A stretch of 42,791 nucleotides of DNA from an uncultured Clostridia bacterium (GTDB taxonomy: Bacteria; Bacillota; Clostridia; Christensenellales; Pumilibacteraceae): the NCBI GenBank assembly GCA_947384195.1, contig CANDGE010000005.1, positions 1 through 42,791 on the forward strand, given 5' to 3'. The position numbers were made by a program, and so were the translations under genes. Under the pieces are notes generated by a model that saw only the letters and a program-made list of their open reading frames with translations, was not told where the DNA came from and searched no databases. Positions 1 to 7,255 of the stretch are shown here, one piece after another (position 1 is the stretch's first letter; the number at the start of each line of letters is the position of its first letter).

Positions 1-2
1 TC

Positions 3-422
3 AGCACGTTCTCCACGTGCTTCGGCGCGCCGTTCATGCCGTTGCCGTCGTCGGTATACGCCAAACTTTTGGGCGAAAAGATCGAAAAACACGGCTCGTC
101 CGTCTACCTTATCAACACGGGCTGGACGGGCGGCGCTTACGGCGTAGGCAAGCGCATGAGCTTGCCCGCGACCCGCGCGATAGTCACCGCCGCGCTCGAC
201 GGCACGCTCGCGAACGTCGAGTACGAAACCGAGCCCTTCTTCGGGCTTGCCATACCCAAGACCTGCCCGAACGTCGACAGCAATATTCTCAATCCCAAAA
301 ACGTGTGGAACGATAAAGCGGAGTACGACAGGCTCGCCAAAAAGCTCGCTAAGGACTTTGCCGAGAACATCAAAAAGTACGATCTCGACGCGGTCATCGT
401 CAACGCCGGTCCCAAAGCATAG
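3..422 (+). CDS. pckA: Phosphoenolpyruvate carboxykinase (ATP), C-terminal part
   Basis: This is the last 139 codons of an ATP-dependent PEP carboxykinase, cut by the left window edge. The enzyme converts oxaloacetate and ATP to PEP, ADP and CO2 in the cytoplasm; in anaerobes it can also run towards oxaloacetate. The visible part begins with a CFGAPFMPLP stretch, followed by the family-typical NTGWTGGAYGVGKRMSLP segment, then the FFGLAIPKTCPNV and LNPKNVW blocks that mark the C-terminal lobe of ATP-type enzymes (about 530 residues in full). The reading frame is open to base 3 and ends with TAG at 420-422. A strong terminator follows 33 bases later, so it is the last gene of its unit. The identity is secure; nothing can be said about its start or promoter. 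Confidence 0.95.
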   Translation, partial: STFSTCFGAPFMPLPSSVYAKLLGEKIEKHGSSVYLINTGWTGGAYGVGKRMSLPATRAIVTAALDGTLANVEYETEPFFGLAIPKTCPNVDSNILNPKNVWNDKAEYDRLAKKLAKDFAENIKKYDLDAVIVNAGPKA

Positions 423-454
423 TTTCGCATATGCGCATATGTGTGTAGATATCC

Positions 455-484
455 AAAAGGAGCGTTTCGGCGCTCCTTTTTGCG
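455..484 (+). terminator. Rho-independent terminator after pckA
   Basis: A perfect 10-bp stem (AAAAGGAGCG, 455-464, with CGCTCCTTTT, 471-480) and a 6-nt loop end in a T-run. It closes the pckA transcript and separates it from the next promoter. Confidence 0.9.
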
Positions 485-577
485 TCGGCGAAGCGCGGAA
501 GATCGATGATCGAGCGGGCGTTGCGAGTATCGGATAATGTCATTGCGAATAATATTCCCGCGCAATGCGCGCAGTCG

Positions 578-606
578 TTGACTTTTCCATAAGTCGGTGG
601 TATAAT
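578..606 (+). promoter_or_regulatory. Sigma-A promoter of the YhhN-malQ unit, leaderless geometry
   Basis: TTGACT at 578-583, a 17-nt spacer and a perfect TATAAT at 601-606. The expected transcription start, 6 to 7 nt after the -10 box, falls on the ATG of the next gene at 613, so the mRNA should have no 5' leader and there is no room for a ribosome binding site. Confidence 0.88.
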
Positions 607-612
607 GACAGC

Positions 613-1383
613 ATGAACAAACAACGCATCGTATCAAGCGTCGACATCGCGCTGCTTGCGGTCATGCTCGGGCTTGACTTTACATATATGTTTTGCGGCG
701 GCACGCCGATCAAAGCGGCGACGAGCCTGTGTTTTGTGCTTATCGGGATAGTCGACATGATATTTGCCGTGAATATCGGCGCGACCGGGAAATATAAATA
801 TATTATGCCGATCGCGTTGGCTGTCGCGATGGCGGGCGACGTGGCGATAAATTTTGATTTTATAGCGGGTGCGGCGGTGTTTGCGCTCGGACATGTTATA
901 TTCGTCGTCGCGTACTTCTTTCTCAACGGATTTAAGCCGAAAGATATCGTATATGCGGCTTGCGTGTTTGTTCCGTCGGCGTTGGTGATAACGCTCGTGC
1001 CCGCATTCGATTTCGGCGGGGCGCTTTTGGAGATAGTTTGCGTAGTGTACGCATTGATAATCTCCGTCATGGTCGGAAAGGCATTGTCCGATTGCGTGTC
1101 GAAAAGGTCGGCGCTTGCGATAGTCATAGTCGCGGGCAGCGTATTGTTTTACATATCCGACCTTGCATTGCTCATACAGCAGTTTGCGACGTTGAACGGC
1201 GCGGGACGGTTGGCTATGCGCATATTGTGCTTGGGTACATATTATCCCGCGCAGTTTTTATTGGCGTTTTCGGTGTTTGTGTTTGCGGTGCGTTCGCGCA
1301 AGACGGGCGGCGCGCACCCTGCGCCGAACGTCGAAACAGATAAAGCCGAGATCGAACAAAATCCTACGGACGGTTCGTTGTAA
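613..1383 (+). CDS. YhhN/TMEM86 family integral membrane protein (lysoplasmalogenase-like)
   Basis: A 256-residue protein with about eight hydrophobic segments and a short charged C-terminal tail. The segment AMAGDVAINFDF and the later SVLFYISDLALL carry the paired polar residues (GD, SD) conserved in the YhhN/TMEM86 family, whose animal members hydrolyse the vinyl-ether bond of lysoplasmalogens. Plasmalogens occur in anaerobic clostridia, so that activity is plausible here, but it is inference. The start at 613 is chosen because it sits exactly where the promoter should begin transcription; an earlier in-frame ATG at 565 lies upstream of the promoter and is rejected. malQ follows after 23 bases, in the same orientation and without an intervening terminator. 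Confidence 0.8.
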   Translation: MNKQRIVSSVDIALLAVMLGLDFTYMFCGGTPIKAATSLCFVLIGIVDMIFAVNIGATGKYKYIMPIALAVAMAGDVAINFDFIAGAAVFALGHVIFVVAYFFLNGFKPKDIVYAACVFVPSALVITLVPAFDFGGALLEIVCVVYALIISVMVGKALSDCVSKRSALAIVIVAGSVLFYISDLALLIQQFATLNGAGRLAMRILCLGTYYPAQFLLAFSVFVFAVRSRKTGGAHPAPNVETDKAEIEQNPTDGSL

Positions 1384-1406
1384 AATATTTCGGAACAGAG
1401 GACGAA

Positions 1407-2846
1407 ATGGAAAGAAAAGCAGGAGTATTGATGCACATATCGTCGTTGCCGGGGCGGCGCGGGATAGGGTCGCTCGGTAAAGCGGCGTATGAGTTTGTAG
1501 ATTTTATGTGCGACGCGGGACTGGCGTTGTGGCAGGTCTTGCCGCTGTGTCCGACGTCGTACGGCGATTCGCCGTACCAATCGCCGAGCGCGCTTGCGGG
1601 CAATCCGTATTTTATAGATCTCGATCTGCTCGTCGACGAAGGGCTGTTGTTGCAAGACGAATTGCCCGAATATCCGCTCGATACCGTGGATTACGCCGCG
1701 GTCTATGCCGAGCGGTTCGGTACGCTCGAAAAAGCTTTTATGCGGTTCGATGCGTCGCGCGCCGATTATATCGAGTTCAAAAACAACAATGCGTTCTGGT
1801 TGGACGATTACGCATTGTTCATGGCGATTAAAAAAGCGCACGGTATGCGGTCGTGGGACGCTTGGCCGATGGGCTTGCGCCGTCGTAAGACCGGTACGGC
1901 GCGGTATGCGCCGCGCGCGGAGTTTTATAAATTTTTGCAATACTTGTTTTTTACGCAATGGCGCGCGCTCAAAGCGTATGCGAACGATCGCGGCGTAAAG
2001 ATAGTCGGGGATATGCCTATTTACGTGGCGTACGATTCGGTGGACGTATGGAGCGAGCCCGAATTATTCATGCTCGACGCCGAGCTTGCCAAAACTTCCG
2101 TAGCGGGCGTTCCGCCCGATTATTTTTCGGCGGACGGTCAGCTTTGGGGCAACCCCCTTTACGACTGGGAAAAAATGCGCGCTACCGATTACGCTTGGTG
2201 GGTCAAGCGTATGCGCAAAGCTTTCGAGCTGTACGACGTCGTGCGAATCGATCATTTCCGCGCGTTTGCCGATTATTACGCGATACCCGCCGACCGTACC
2301 GATGCGCGCGTAGGCGAGTGGAAGGTCGGACCCGGTAAAGAGTTTTTCGACGTTATCGCCCGCGAGCTCGGCGAGCCCGAGATAATTGCCGAGGACTTGG
2401 GAGAATTGCACGATTGCGTGCGCGAGCTCGTTCGCGAAACGGGATATCCCGGCATGAAGATAATGCAGTTTGCGTTCGACGGCAACCCGAATAACGAGTT
2501 TTATTATACAAATTATGTGAATAATTGCGTAGCGTATACGGGCACGCACGATAACGATACCACGCGCGGTTGGTTCGATTCGCTCGACGACGGAAGCAAG
2601 GCGACCGTGCGGCGTACGCTCGGTTACGACGGCGAGAACGTCGCCGCGGAAATAGTGGAGCGGTTGTTTTCGTCCGCCGCCGATACCGTCATAGTGCCCA
2701 TGCAGGATTTTTTGGATCTGCCGTCGTCGGCGCGCATGAACACCCCGTCGACGCTCGGCGGGAATTGGGCTTGGCGTTGTTCGGACGGTTATGCGACGTG
2801 CGCCGCCGCGATCAAGGATATGGTCGTCAAGTGCGACAGAAGCTGA
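1407..2846 (+). CDS. malQ: 4-alpha-glucanotransferase (amylomaltase, GH77)
   Basis: A 479-residue cytoplasmic glycoside hydrolase family 77 enzyme that transfers maltooligosyl units between alpha-1,4-glucans in glycogen or maltodextrin metabolism. The N-terminus has the HISSLPGRRGIGSLG motif and the SYGDSPYQSPSALAGNPY block. The catalytic aspartate lies in VRIDHF (about D282), the acid/base glutamate in IIAEDLGEL (about E329), and the third acidic residue in TGTHDNDTTRGW (about D382). Length is normal for the short bacterial form. A weak AGAGG site precedes the ATG. It lies 23 bases after the YhhN-like gene and probably shares its leaderless transcript; no other glycogen gene is nearby. Confidence 0.95.
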   Translation: MERKAGVLMHISSLPGRRGIGSLGKAAYEFVDFMCDAGLALWQVLPLCPTSYGDSPYQSPSALAGNPYFIDLDLLVDEGLLLQDELPEYPLDTVDYAAVYAERFGTLEKAFMRFDASRADYIEFKNNNAFWLDDYALFMAIKKAHGMRSWDAWPMGLRRRKTGTARYAPRAEFYKFLQYLFFTQWRALKAYANDRGVKIVGDMPIYVAYDSVDVWSEPELFMLDAELAKTSVAGVPPDYFSADGQLWGNPLYDWEKMRATDYAWWVKRMRKAFELYDVVRIDHFRAFADYYAIPADRTDARVGEWKVGPGKEFFDVIARELGEPEIIAEDLGELHDCVRELVRETGYPGMKIMQFAFDGNPNNEFYYTNYVNNCVAYTGTHDNDTTRGWFDSLDDGSKATVRRTLGYDGENVAAEIVERLFSSAADTVIVPMQDFLDLPSSARMNTPSTLGGNWAWRCSDGYATCAAAIKDMVVKCDRS

Positions 2847-2919
2847 ACGCGGATCTTGCGGCGTTTCGCTATGCGACGTTGTTGGACGGAATATAATATA
2901 AATGCGATAGGTGTTTATT

Positions 2920-3282
2920 GTGAAAGATGAAAAACCGCCAAAAAACGGTACGGACGTTAAAACGTACGCCGTCATTGCATTGGGTTGCTCGATAGGACTG
3001 AGCGCAGTTTTTTGCGTCGTTGCGGCGGTAAACGGATATTGGATCGAATTCGGGATATGTTTGGCGATAGCGGTCGTTCTTTTTATTGTCACATGTCCGC
3101 TTGCGTACGAAGGCGACGTTTACGAATGTCCGCATTGCGGACGCAAATTCCGCGTCAATTTTTATATCGTTTTATTTACAAACGGCAAATTAAAGACGTC
3201 GGACGATAACGGCGAACAGGTAAAATACGCAAAACTGAAATGTTCCGATTGCGGAACGAAGGACCTGTGCAAAAGACTTTGA
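2920..3282 (+). CDS. Small membrane protein with a C-terminal zinc ribbon
   Basis: About 120 residues: a short polar N-terminus (KDEKPPKNG), two hydrophobic helices at roughly residues 16-60, then a cytoplasmic-looking domain with two metal-binding knuckles, CPHCG and CSDCG, about 45 residues apart. That arrangement is a zinc ribbon attached to a membrane hairpin. I do not recognise the family and assign no function. The GTG at 2920 is preferred because AGGTG lies 6 nt upstream; another GTG at 2911 is in frame. A TATAAT at 2892-2897 may be its -10 box, but no convincing -35 box is visible. It converges on another zinc-ribbon gene with a shared terminator. Confidence 0.7.
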   Translation: MKDEKPPKNGTDVKTYAVIALGCSIGLSAVFCVVAAVNGYWIEFGICLAIAVVLFIVTCPLAYEGDVYECPHCGRKFRVNFYIVLFTNGKLKTSDDNGEQVKYAKLKCSDCGTKDLCKRL

Positions 3283-3341
3283 TAAGAAAACGAAATTTAT
3301 CGGCACCGTTTTAATACGGATGTTGCGATACCGTAAAAAAG

Positions 3342-3371
3342 AAAACAACTCTCGGAGACGGGAGTTGTTTT
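3342..3371. terminator. Bidirectional terminator between convergent zinc-ribbon genes
   Basis: Stem AAAACAACTC (3342-3351) with GAGTTGTTTT (3362-3371). The sequence is T-rich when read on either strand, most clearly on the minus strand, so it can end both the gene ending at 3282 and the one ending at 3451. Confidence 0.85.
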
Positions 3372-3450
3372 GATATGATATATTCGGTTTTCTGTTTTAT
3401 GCAAATGCCGCATATTCGTACGGTACGCCGTTTTTTCGGCGTGCCGACGG

Positions 3451-3948
3451 TCATTCTTCTTCCTCTTCCTCGTCGTCGTCCATAAAGTCGTTGGGGTCGA
3501 CGTTATAATCGAAGTCGTCGGGTTCGTCGGATACCGATTCGATATCTTCTTCCTCTTCTTCCTCCTCTTCTTCGTCCTCGAATATTTCCTGCATACCGTC
3601 GGGGATCTCTTCCTCTTCCTCGTCGTCGAACGGCTCCCAACCGGGATTATCTTCGTCCTCGAGATCGGAAAGTTCTTTCGATTCTTTCTCCTTGGCTTCG
3701 AGTTCTTTTTTGCATTCAAAGCAAATGTCTTCGTCTTCGCCGAGCGGGTTGACGCGGCAGACGGGGCAGATGCGGTTGTCCTGCTCTTCGTCGTCCTCGG
3801 GCAAGAGTATGGACGGGTCGCCTATGCCTATTTCGGCTTTGCACACCGCACACATTTTTTCGCGCTTATCGATATAGTTGATCTCGCAACGCGGGCAAAG
3901 GATATAGACGGGACGCTCGGTCTGATTGGTTTTTTCGGGCTTTTTCAT
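3451..3948 (-). CDS. Double zinc-ribbon protein with a very acidic tail
   Basis: A 165-residue soluble protein. The N-terminal half has two treble-clef or zinc-ribbon type pairs: CPRC with CAVC (about residues 18-36) and CPVC with CFEC (about 61-79). The C-terminal half is almost entirely Glu and Asp, with runs of up to ten acidic residues, and is probably disordered. TFIIB-like or FmdB-like small zinc ribbons are loosely similar, but no function can be named. The ATG is preceded by GGAGAT at a suitable distance. It is transcribed alone on the minus strand. An acidic tail of this kind often binds basic partners such as ribosomal or nucleoid proteins; that is inference only. Confidence 0.8.
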   Translation of the reverse strand: MKKPEKTNQTERPVYILCPRCEINYIDKREKMCAVCKAEIGIGDPSILLPEDDEEQDNRICPVCRVNPLGEDEDICFECKKELEAKEKESKELSDLEDEDNPGWEPFDDEEEEEIPDGMQEIFEDEEEEEEEEEDIESVSDEPDDFDYNVDPNDFMDDDEEEEEE

Positions 3949-3989
3949 CGATGAATCTCCGTAATAGATTTACCTGTAAATGTGCACAT

Positions 3990-4018
3990 ATTATATGCGT
4001 TTTGACGCGTTTTGTAAA
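3990..4018 (-). promoter_or_regulatory. Sigma-A promoter of the acidic zinc-ribbon gene
   Basis: Read on the minus strand: TTTACA (4018-4013), 17-nt spacer, TATAAT (3995-3990). It predicts a leader of about 35 nt carrying the GGAG site. The remainder of the 3949-4246 interval, up to veg, holds a TATAAT at 4203-4208 that may serve veg but lacks a clear -35 box. Confidence 0.8.
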
Positions 4019-4246
4019 CTGTTTTGACGTGGTTTTTCAAAAAAATATAAATGATTTTTACCGACGGCGTTAAGACGGTATATGTCGCATATGCTTATGT
4101 CTGTGCATACCGTGCCGCGCGCCGTGATATCGTACCTTTTTCGTCGCGAAATAGCTTTGCCGCTCGCCGTCGCCTGTAATGTCCGCGCTCGCCGCGATGT
4201 ATTATAATTCGGGTTTTTGTCGATAATCTCGGCGGAGGAAACGATC

Positions 4247-4474
4247 ATGCGTCAACGTGCAGTCGGAGTGGAAGAAGTCAAACGGAGATTATCCGAACTA
4301 AGAGGTAAAAATCTATCGGTCGCGGTCAACCGCGGCAGGAACAAGATAACGCATATCGACGGGGTGATAGTCGATATGTTCCCGTCGGTGTTCACGTTTC
4401 GCGCCGTCGCGGGCGAGTTGGTATCGTTTTCGTATTCGGACGTCATTTGCGGCGATATAGTGTTCAGAGCGTAG
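4247..4474 (+). CDS. veg: Veg family protein
   Basis: A 75-residue small basic protein. The stretches VKRRLSELRGKNLSVAVNRG and RNKITHIDGVIVDMFPSVF match the Veg family of Firmicutes (B. subtilis Veg, 86 residues), an Sm-like beta-barrel protein reported to influence biofilm formation and spore outgrowth. The ATG at 4247 follows GGAGGAAAC at proper spacing; an in-frame ATG at 4217 has no ribosome binding site. Veg next to a SPOCS/LysM gene and ispE is a familiar Clostridia arrangement (yabG-veg-sspF-ispE in Bacillus), which supports the call. A 165-base gap with no terminator separates it from the SPOCS gene. Confidence 0.92.
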   Translation: MRQRAVGVEEVKRRLSELRGKNLSVAVNRGRNKITHIDGVIVDMFPSVFTFRAVAGELVSFSYSDVICGDIVFRA

Positions 4475-4639
4475 CGAGTTTTGCGGAACGGTGTGCGGGA
4501 AGCGACGTTATTCGGGTCAAATACCGTTTCGCGATTTCCCGCATATCGCTCGACGCGGTAAATATTTACGTTTCGGTCATAATCGTGTATTGCCTTGAAT
4601 ATCATGATAGCGATAAGTTTATTTTCAAGGAGAACAATC

Positions 4640-6118
4640 ATGTCCGACAACATCAATATCAAAAGCGACGAAATTGTGCGCTTGGCGCACGGTCAAGCCG
4701 TAGTCGAAGCGCGTCAGGCGATAGACGGCGAGTGCCGTATATTATCGGCTTGCGCGTCAGCATCCGCCGTGCCCGGCGAAGTTTTCGCGGGCGAAGCGCG
4801 TTATTCGGGCAAAGTGCGGTTCGATTGTTTGGCGCAGTTCGGGGATAAGGTAGACTGTATTTCCGTCGTTGCCGAGTTTTCGGACAAGATCGCCGCAGCG
4901 GACATCACGACGGGTATGAAGATCGCGTTCATCCCCGAGGTGATAAACGTCGAGGCGAGCGTGGACGGCGGAGCGGTAAAGACCGTGGCGGTAGTCGACG
5001 TTACGGCGATAGCGGTACGGTCGGTCGAATACGCGTGCATAGCCGAGCCCGAGCAGGGCATTTATGCGGAAAAGCAGACCGTCGAGCATTGCGCGCTTTG
5101 CGCGGAGCAGTCCGAAACCGTTTACGTAGCTGACAGCGTTTCCGCGGGCAAGGCGAGCGAAGTTTTGTTTGTCACGAGCAAAGCCGTGGTCACGGGCGCG
5201 CAAGCCGCCGACGGCGCCGTCAAAGTCACGGGCGCGGTTTACAGCTATATAGTGGTGCGCACCGACGGCGATATGATATCCGCCGAGCGCGTGGTCACGC
5301 CGTTTGCAAAGGACGTTTCCGCGCACGGCGCGACCGAAAGCAATATCGCGTTTGCTACGGCGACGGTAGAAACGAGCGCGGCGACCGCCGTCGTCGGCGA
5401 AAATAGGATCGAGCTTGCGGTCACGCTTTGCTTGGACGTGTTCGCCATGGATTGCCGCGAGATCGAAGTCGTTACCGACGTATTCTGCGCCGACAACGAG
5501 ATAGAAGTCGTGACCGCTTCCGCCGAATGCTATCGCGTCGAGCCGAGCGTGACGGTGACCGATACCGTCGACGGGCAGATCCCGCTCGCGTCCGACAGGC
5601 TCGCCGCCGACAACGTTTTGTGCGTTACGGGCACGTTTTGCACGCTGTCCGACGTAAAGATCGACGACAAGCGCGTGACGGCGGAAGGCTTGATAGGCGG
5701 CGATATCGTTTACTACAATGCCGAAAAGAACGTTGCGGACACGATAGCTTTCCGTCTGCCGTTTTCTATACCGCTGTCCGTTCATGCGACCGCCGACGAG
5801 ATCCGCGCGACCGCGATCGTGACGGATGTGGCGGTGCGCGTGCGGCGCGAATCGGTATTCGATATAAAAGCCGAAGTCGCGTTTACTCTCGACATGTCGA
5901 CGCGCAAGCCGTGCACGCTCGTTACCGAAGTGACGGTCGGCGAGCCCATACCGCGCCCCGACGCATCTGTCATAGTGCATATAGCCAAAGCGGGCGAAAC
6001 GCTGTGGCAGGCGGCAAAGGCGCTTTGCTGTTCGCCCGAGCGCGTGCGCGAACAGAACGCATCGGCTACCGCGCCGTATGCGGGCGGCGAACGACTGATA
6101 AATTTCTGCAACAAATAG
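4640..6118 (+). CDS. SPOCS (DUF3794) and LysM domain protein, SipL-like
   Basis: A 492-residue protein with about three degenerate SPOCS repeats (roughly residues 15-140, 145-290 and 295-425) and a C-terminal LysM domain (about 440-490, HIAKAGETLWQAAKAL and the closing RLINF strand). This architecture is that of C. difficile SipL, which binds the coat morphogenetic ATPase SpoIVA through its LysM domain and is needed to anchor the spore coat. There is no signal peptide, as expected for a mother-cell cytoplasmic protein. AAGGAG lies 7 to 8 nt before the ATG at 4640. The position between veg and ispE fits the clostridial pattern. Whether this organism actually sporulates cannot be judged from this window. 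Confidence 0.85.
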   Translation: MSDNINIKSDEIVRLAHGQAVVEARQAIDGECRILSACASASAVPGEVFAGEARYSGKVRFDCLAQFGDKVDCISVVAEFSDKIAAADITTGMKIAFIPEVINVEASVDGGAVKTVAVVDVTAIAVRSVEYACIAEPEQGIYAEKQTVEHCALCAEQSETVYVADSVSAGKASEVLFVTSKAVVTGAQAADGAVKVTGAVYSYIVVRTDGDMISAERVVTPFAKDVSAHGATESNIAFATATVETSAATAVVGENRIELAVTLCLDVFAMDCREIEVVTDVFCADNEIEVVTASAECYRVEPSVTVTDTVDGQIPLASDRLAADNVLCVTGTFCTLSDVKIDDKRVTAEGLIGGDIVYYNAEKNVADTIAFRLPFSIPLSVHATADEIRATAIVTDVAVRVRRESVFDIKAEVAFTLDMSTRKPCTLVTEVTVGEPIPRPDASVIVHIAKAGETLWQAAKALCCSPERVREQNASATAPYAGGERLINFCNK

Positions 6119-6148
6119 ACAGTCGGACGGATTGTCATTCGTAGTACG

Positions 6149-6185
6149 ACGGGCGGCGGAGCTTTTTTCCGTCGCCCGTTCTTTT
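6149..6185 (+). terminator. Terminator after the SPOCS/LysM gene
   Basis: An 11-bp GC-rich stem (6149-6159 with 6169-6179, one G-T wobble), a 9-nt loop and a TTCTTTT tail. The ispE promoter begins 6 nt later, so ispE is an independent transcript despite the conserved gene order. Confidence 0.85.
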
Positions 6186-6190
6186 GCGGG

Positions 6191-6219
6191 TTGACAGCGC
6201 GCGCCGACGGTGGTATACT
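6191..6219 (+). promoter_or_regulatory. Consensus promoter of ispE, leaderless geometry
   Basis: TTGACA (6191-6196), 17-nt spacer, TATACT (6214-6219). The ATG at 6226 is 6 nt beyond the -10 box, where transcription should begin, leaving no leader. Confidence 0.9.
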
Positions 6220-6225
6220 GTCGGT

Positions 6226-7104
6226 ATGAACAAAAGCGTTAAATGTAAAGCGTTCGGCAAAGCCAATCTGTCGCTCAATATCACGGGCGCGGACGAGCGC
6301 ACGGGCTTGCATCGGCTGGACAGCGTTATGATGTCAGTCGATTGCTTCGACACGGTGACGGTGACCGAGCGTGCGGACGGCGATATACGCGTTGCGTTCG
6401 TCAACGCCGATATCGGCGCGGAAAACACAGCGGCGAAAGCCGCGCGCGCCGTGCAAAGCGTTATAGGCGGCAACGGCTGGGATATAACGGTCGAAAAGGG
6501 GATACCGATCGGCGCGGGCTTGGGCGGATCGTCCGCAGACGGCGCGGCGGTTTTGCGCGCGCTCGATGTTTTGTACAGACTGCCCGAACGCGGCGTCGAC
6601 ATGCGCAAGCTCGCGCTGTCGGTCGGTTCGGACGTGCCGTTTATGCTGACGGGCGGGCTCGCGCGCGTCGGCGGAGTGGGTGACGAGCTGTTTTTTATCG
6701 AGAATAAACTCAGGCTGTTTATCGTCGGTTTGATGAGCGGCGAGTCGTCGACCGCGCGCGCGTATGCCGAATTCGACAAGATGTATCCGCAAAAGCGATA
6801 TTGTCCGACGGATAACGACAAGCTGTGCGAGCTTTTGCTCGACGCGGACGATGCGGCGCTCGGGGCGTTGGGCAATGCGCTGTATGCGCCCGTAGCAAAA
6901 CTGTTGCCGAGCGTGGAGAAAAACGCCGAACGCTTGGCAAGCTTGGGCGCGGCTGTGAATCTTACGGGCTCGGGCGGTATGACGCTCGGGTATTTTACCG
7001 ATATGCAAAAGTTTTGCGATTGCGTGCAGGCGTTGAAAGCGGACGGCGATCGCAGGGTATTCGCATCTGCACGCACGGGCGTTTTGCATGAGCGTTTGAT
7101 ATAG
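6226..7104 (+). CDS. ispE: 4-diphosphocytidyl-2-C-methyl-D-erythritol kinase
   Basis: A 292-residue GHMP kinase of the MEP isoprenoid pathway; it phosphorylates CDP-methylerythritol at the 2-hydroxyl group in the cytoplasm. The N-terminal FGKANLSLNITG motif with HRLDSVM, the ATP-binding glycine loop PIGAGLGGSSADGAA, the GSDVPF motif and the C-terminal LTGSGGMTLG loop are all present in order. Length is normal. The ATG at 6226 coincides with the predicted transcription start; an in-frame ATG at 6184 lies in the terminator and promoter and is rejected. The gene stands alone: a terminator precedes it and another promoter follows. Confidence 0.95.
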   Translation: MNKSVKCKAFGKANLSLNITGADERTGLHRLDSVMMSVDCFDTVTVTERADGDIRVAFVNADIGAENTAAKAARAVQSVIGGNGWDITVEKGIPIGAGLGGSSADGAAVLRALDVLYRLPERGVDMRKLALSVGSDVPFMLTGGLARVGGVGDELFFIENKLRLFIVGLMSGESSTARAYAEFDKMYPQKRYCPTDNDKLCELLLDADDAALGALGNALYAPVAKLLPSVEKNAERLASLGAAVNLTGSGGMTLGYFTDMQKFCDCVQALKADGDRRVFASARTGVLHERLI

Positions 7105-7161
7105 GAATATGCGGCGTTGCAATTTAATTATTGCGCAAGACGTTAAAATTTCTTAAATGAC

Positions 7162-7190
7162 TTGACAGTATATGCGTTGTATGTTACAAT
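7162..7190 (+). promoter_or_regulatory. Sigma-A promoter of the GLUG/BspA surface operon
   Basis: TTGACA (7162-7167), 17-nt spacer, TACAAT (7185-7190). It gives a leader of about 59 nt that can form a short hairpin (ACGCA/TGCGT, near 7214-7228) and then presents AAGGAGG at 7244-7250, 5 nt before the start codon. Confidence 0.88.
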
Positions 7191-7255
7191 TATATATGTG
7201 CAAGTCTATTAAGACGCAAACTTGCGTTTTGCGGACTGGCGTCAAGGAGGTCGGA

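Noticed and set aside
4757..5980. A 407-codon minus-strand open frame inside the SPOCS/LysM gene
   Set aside because: Shadow of the real gene: Arg/His-rich composition, no recognisable protein features.
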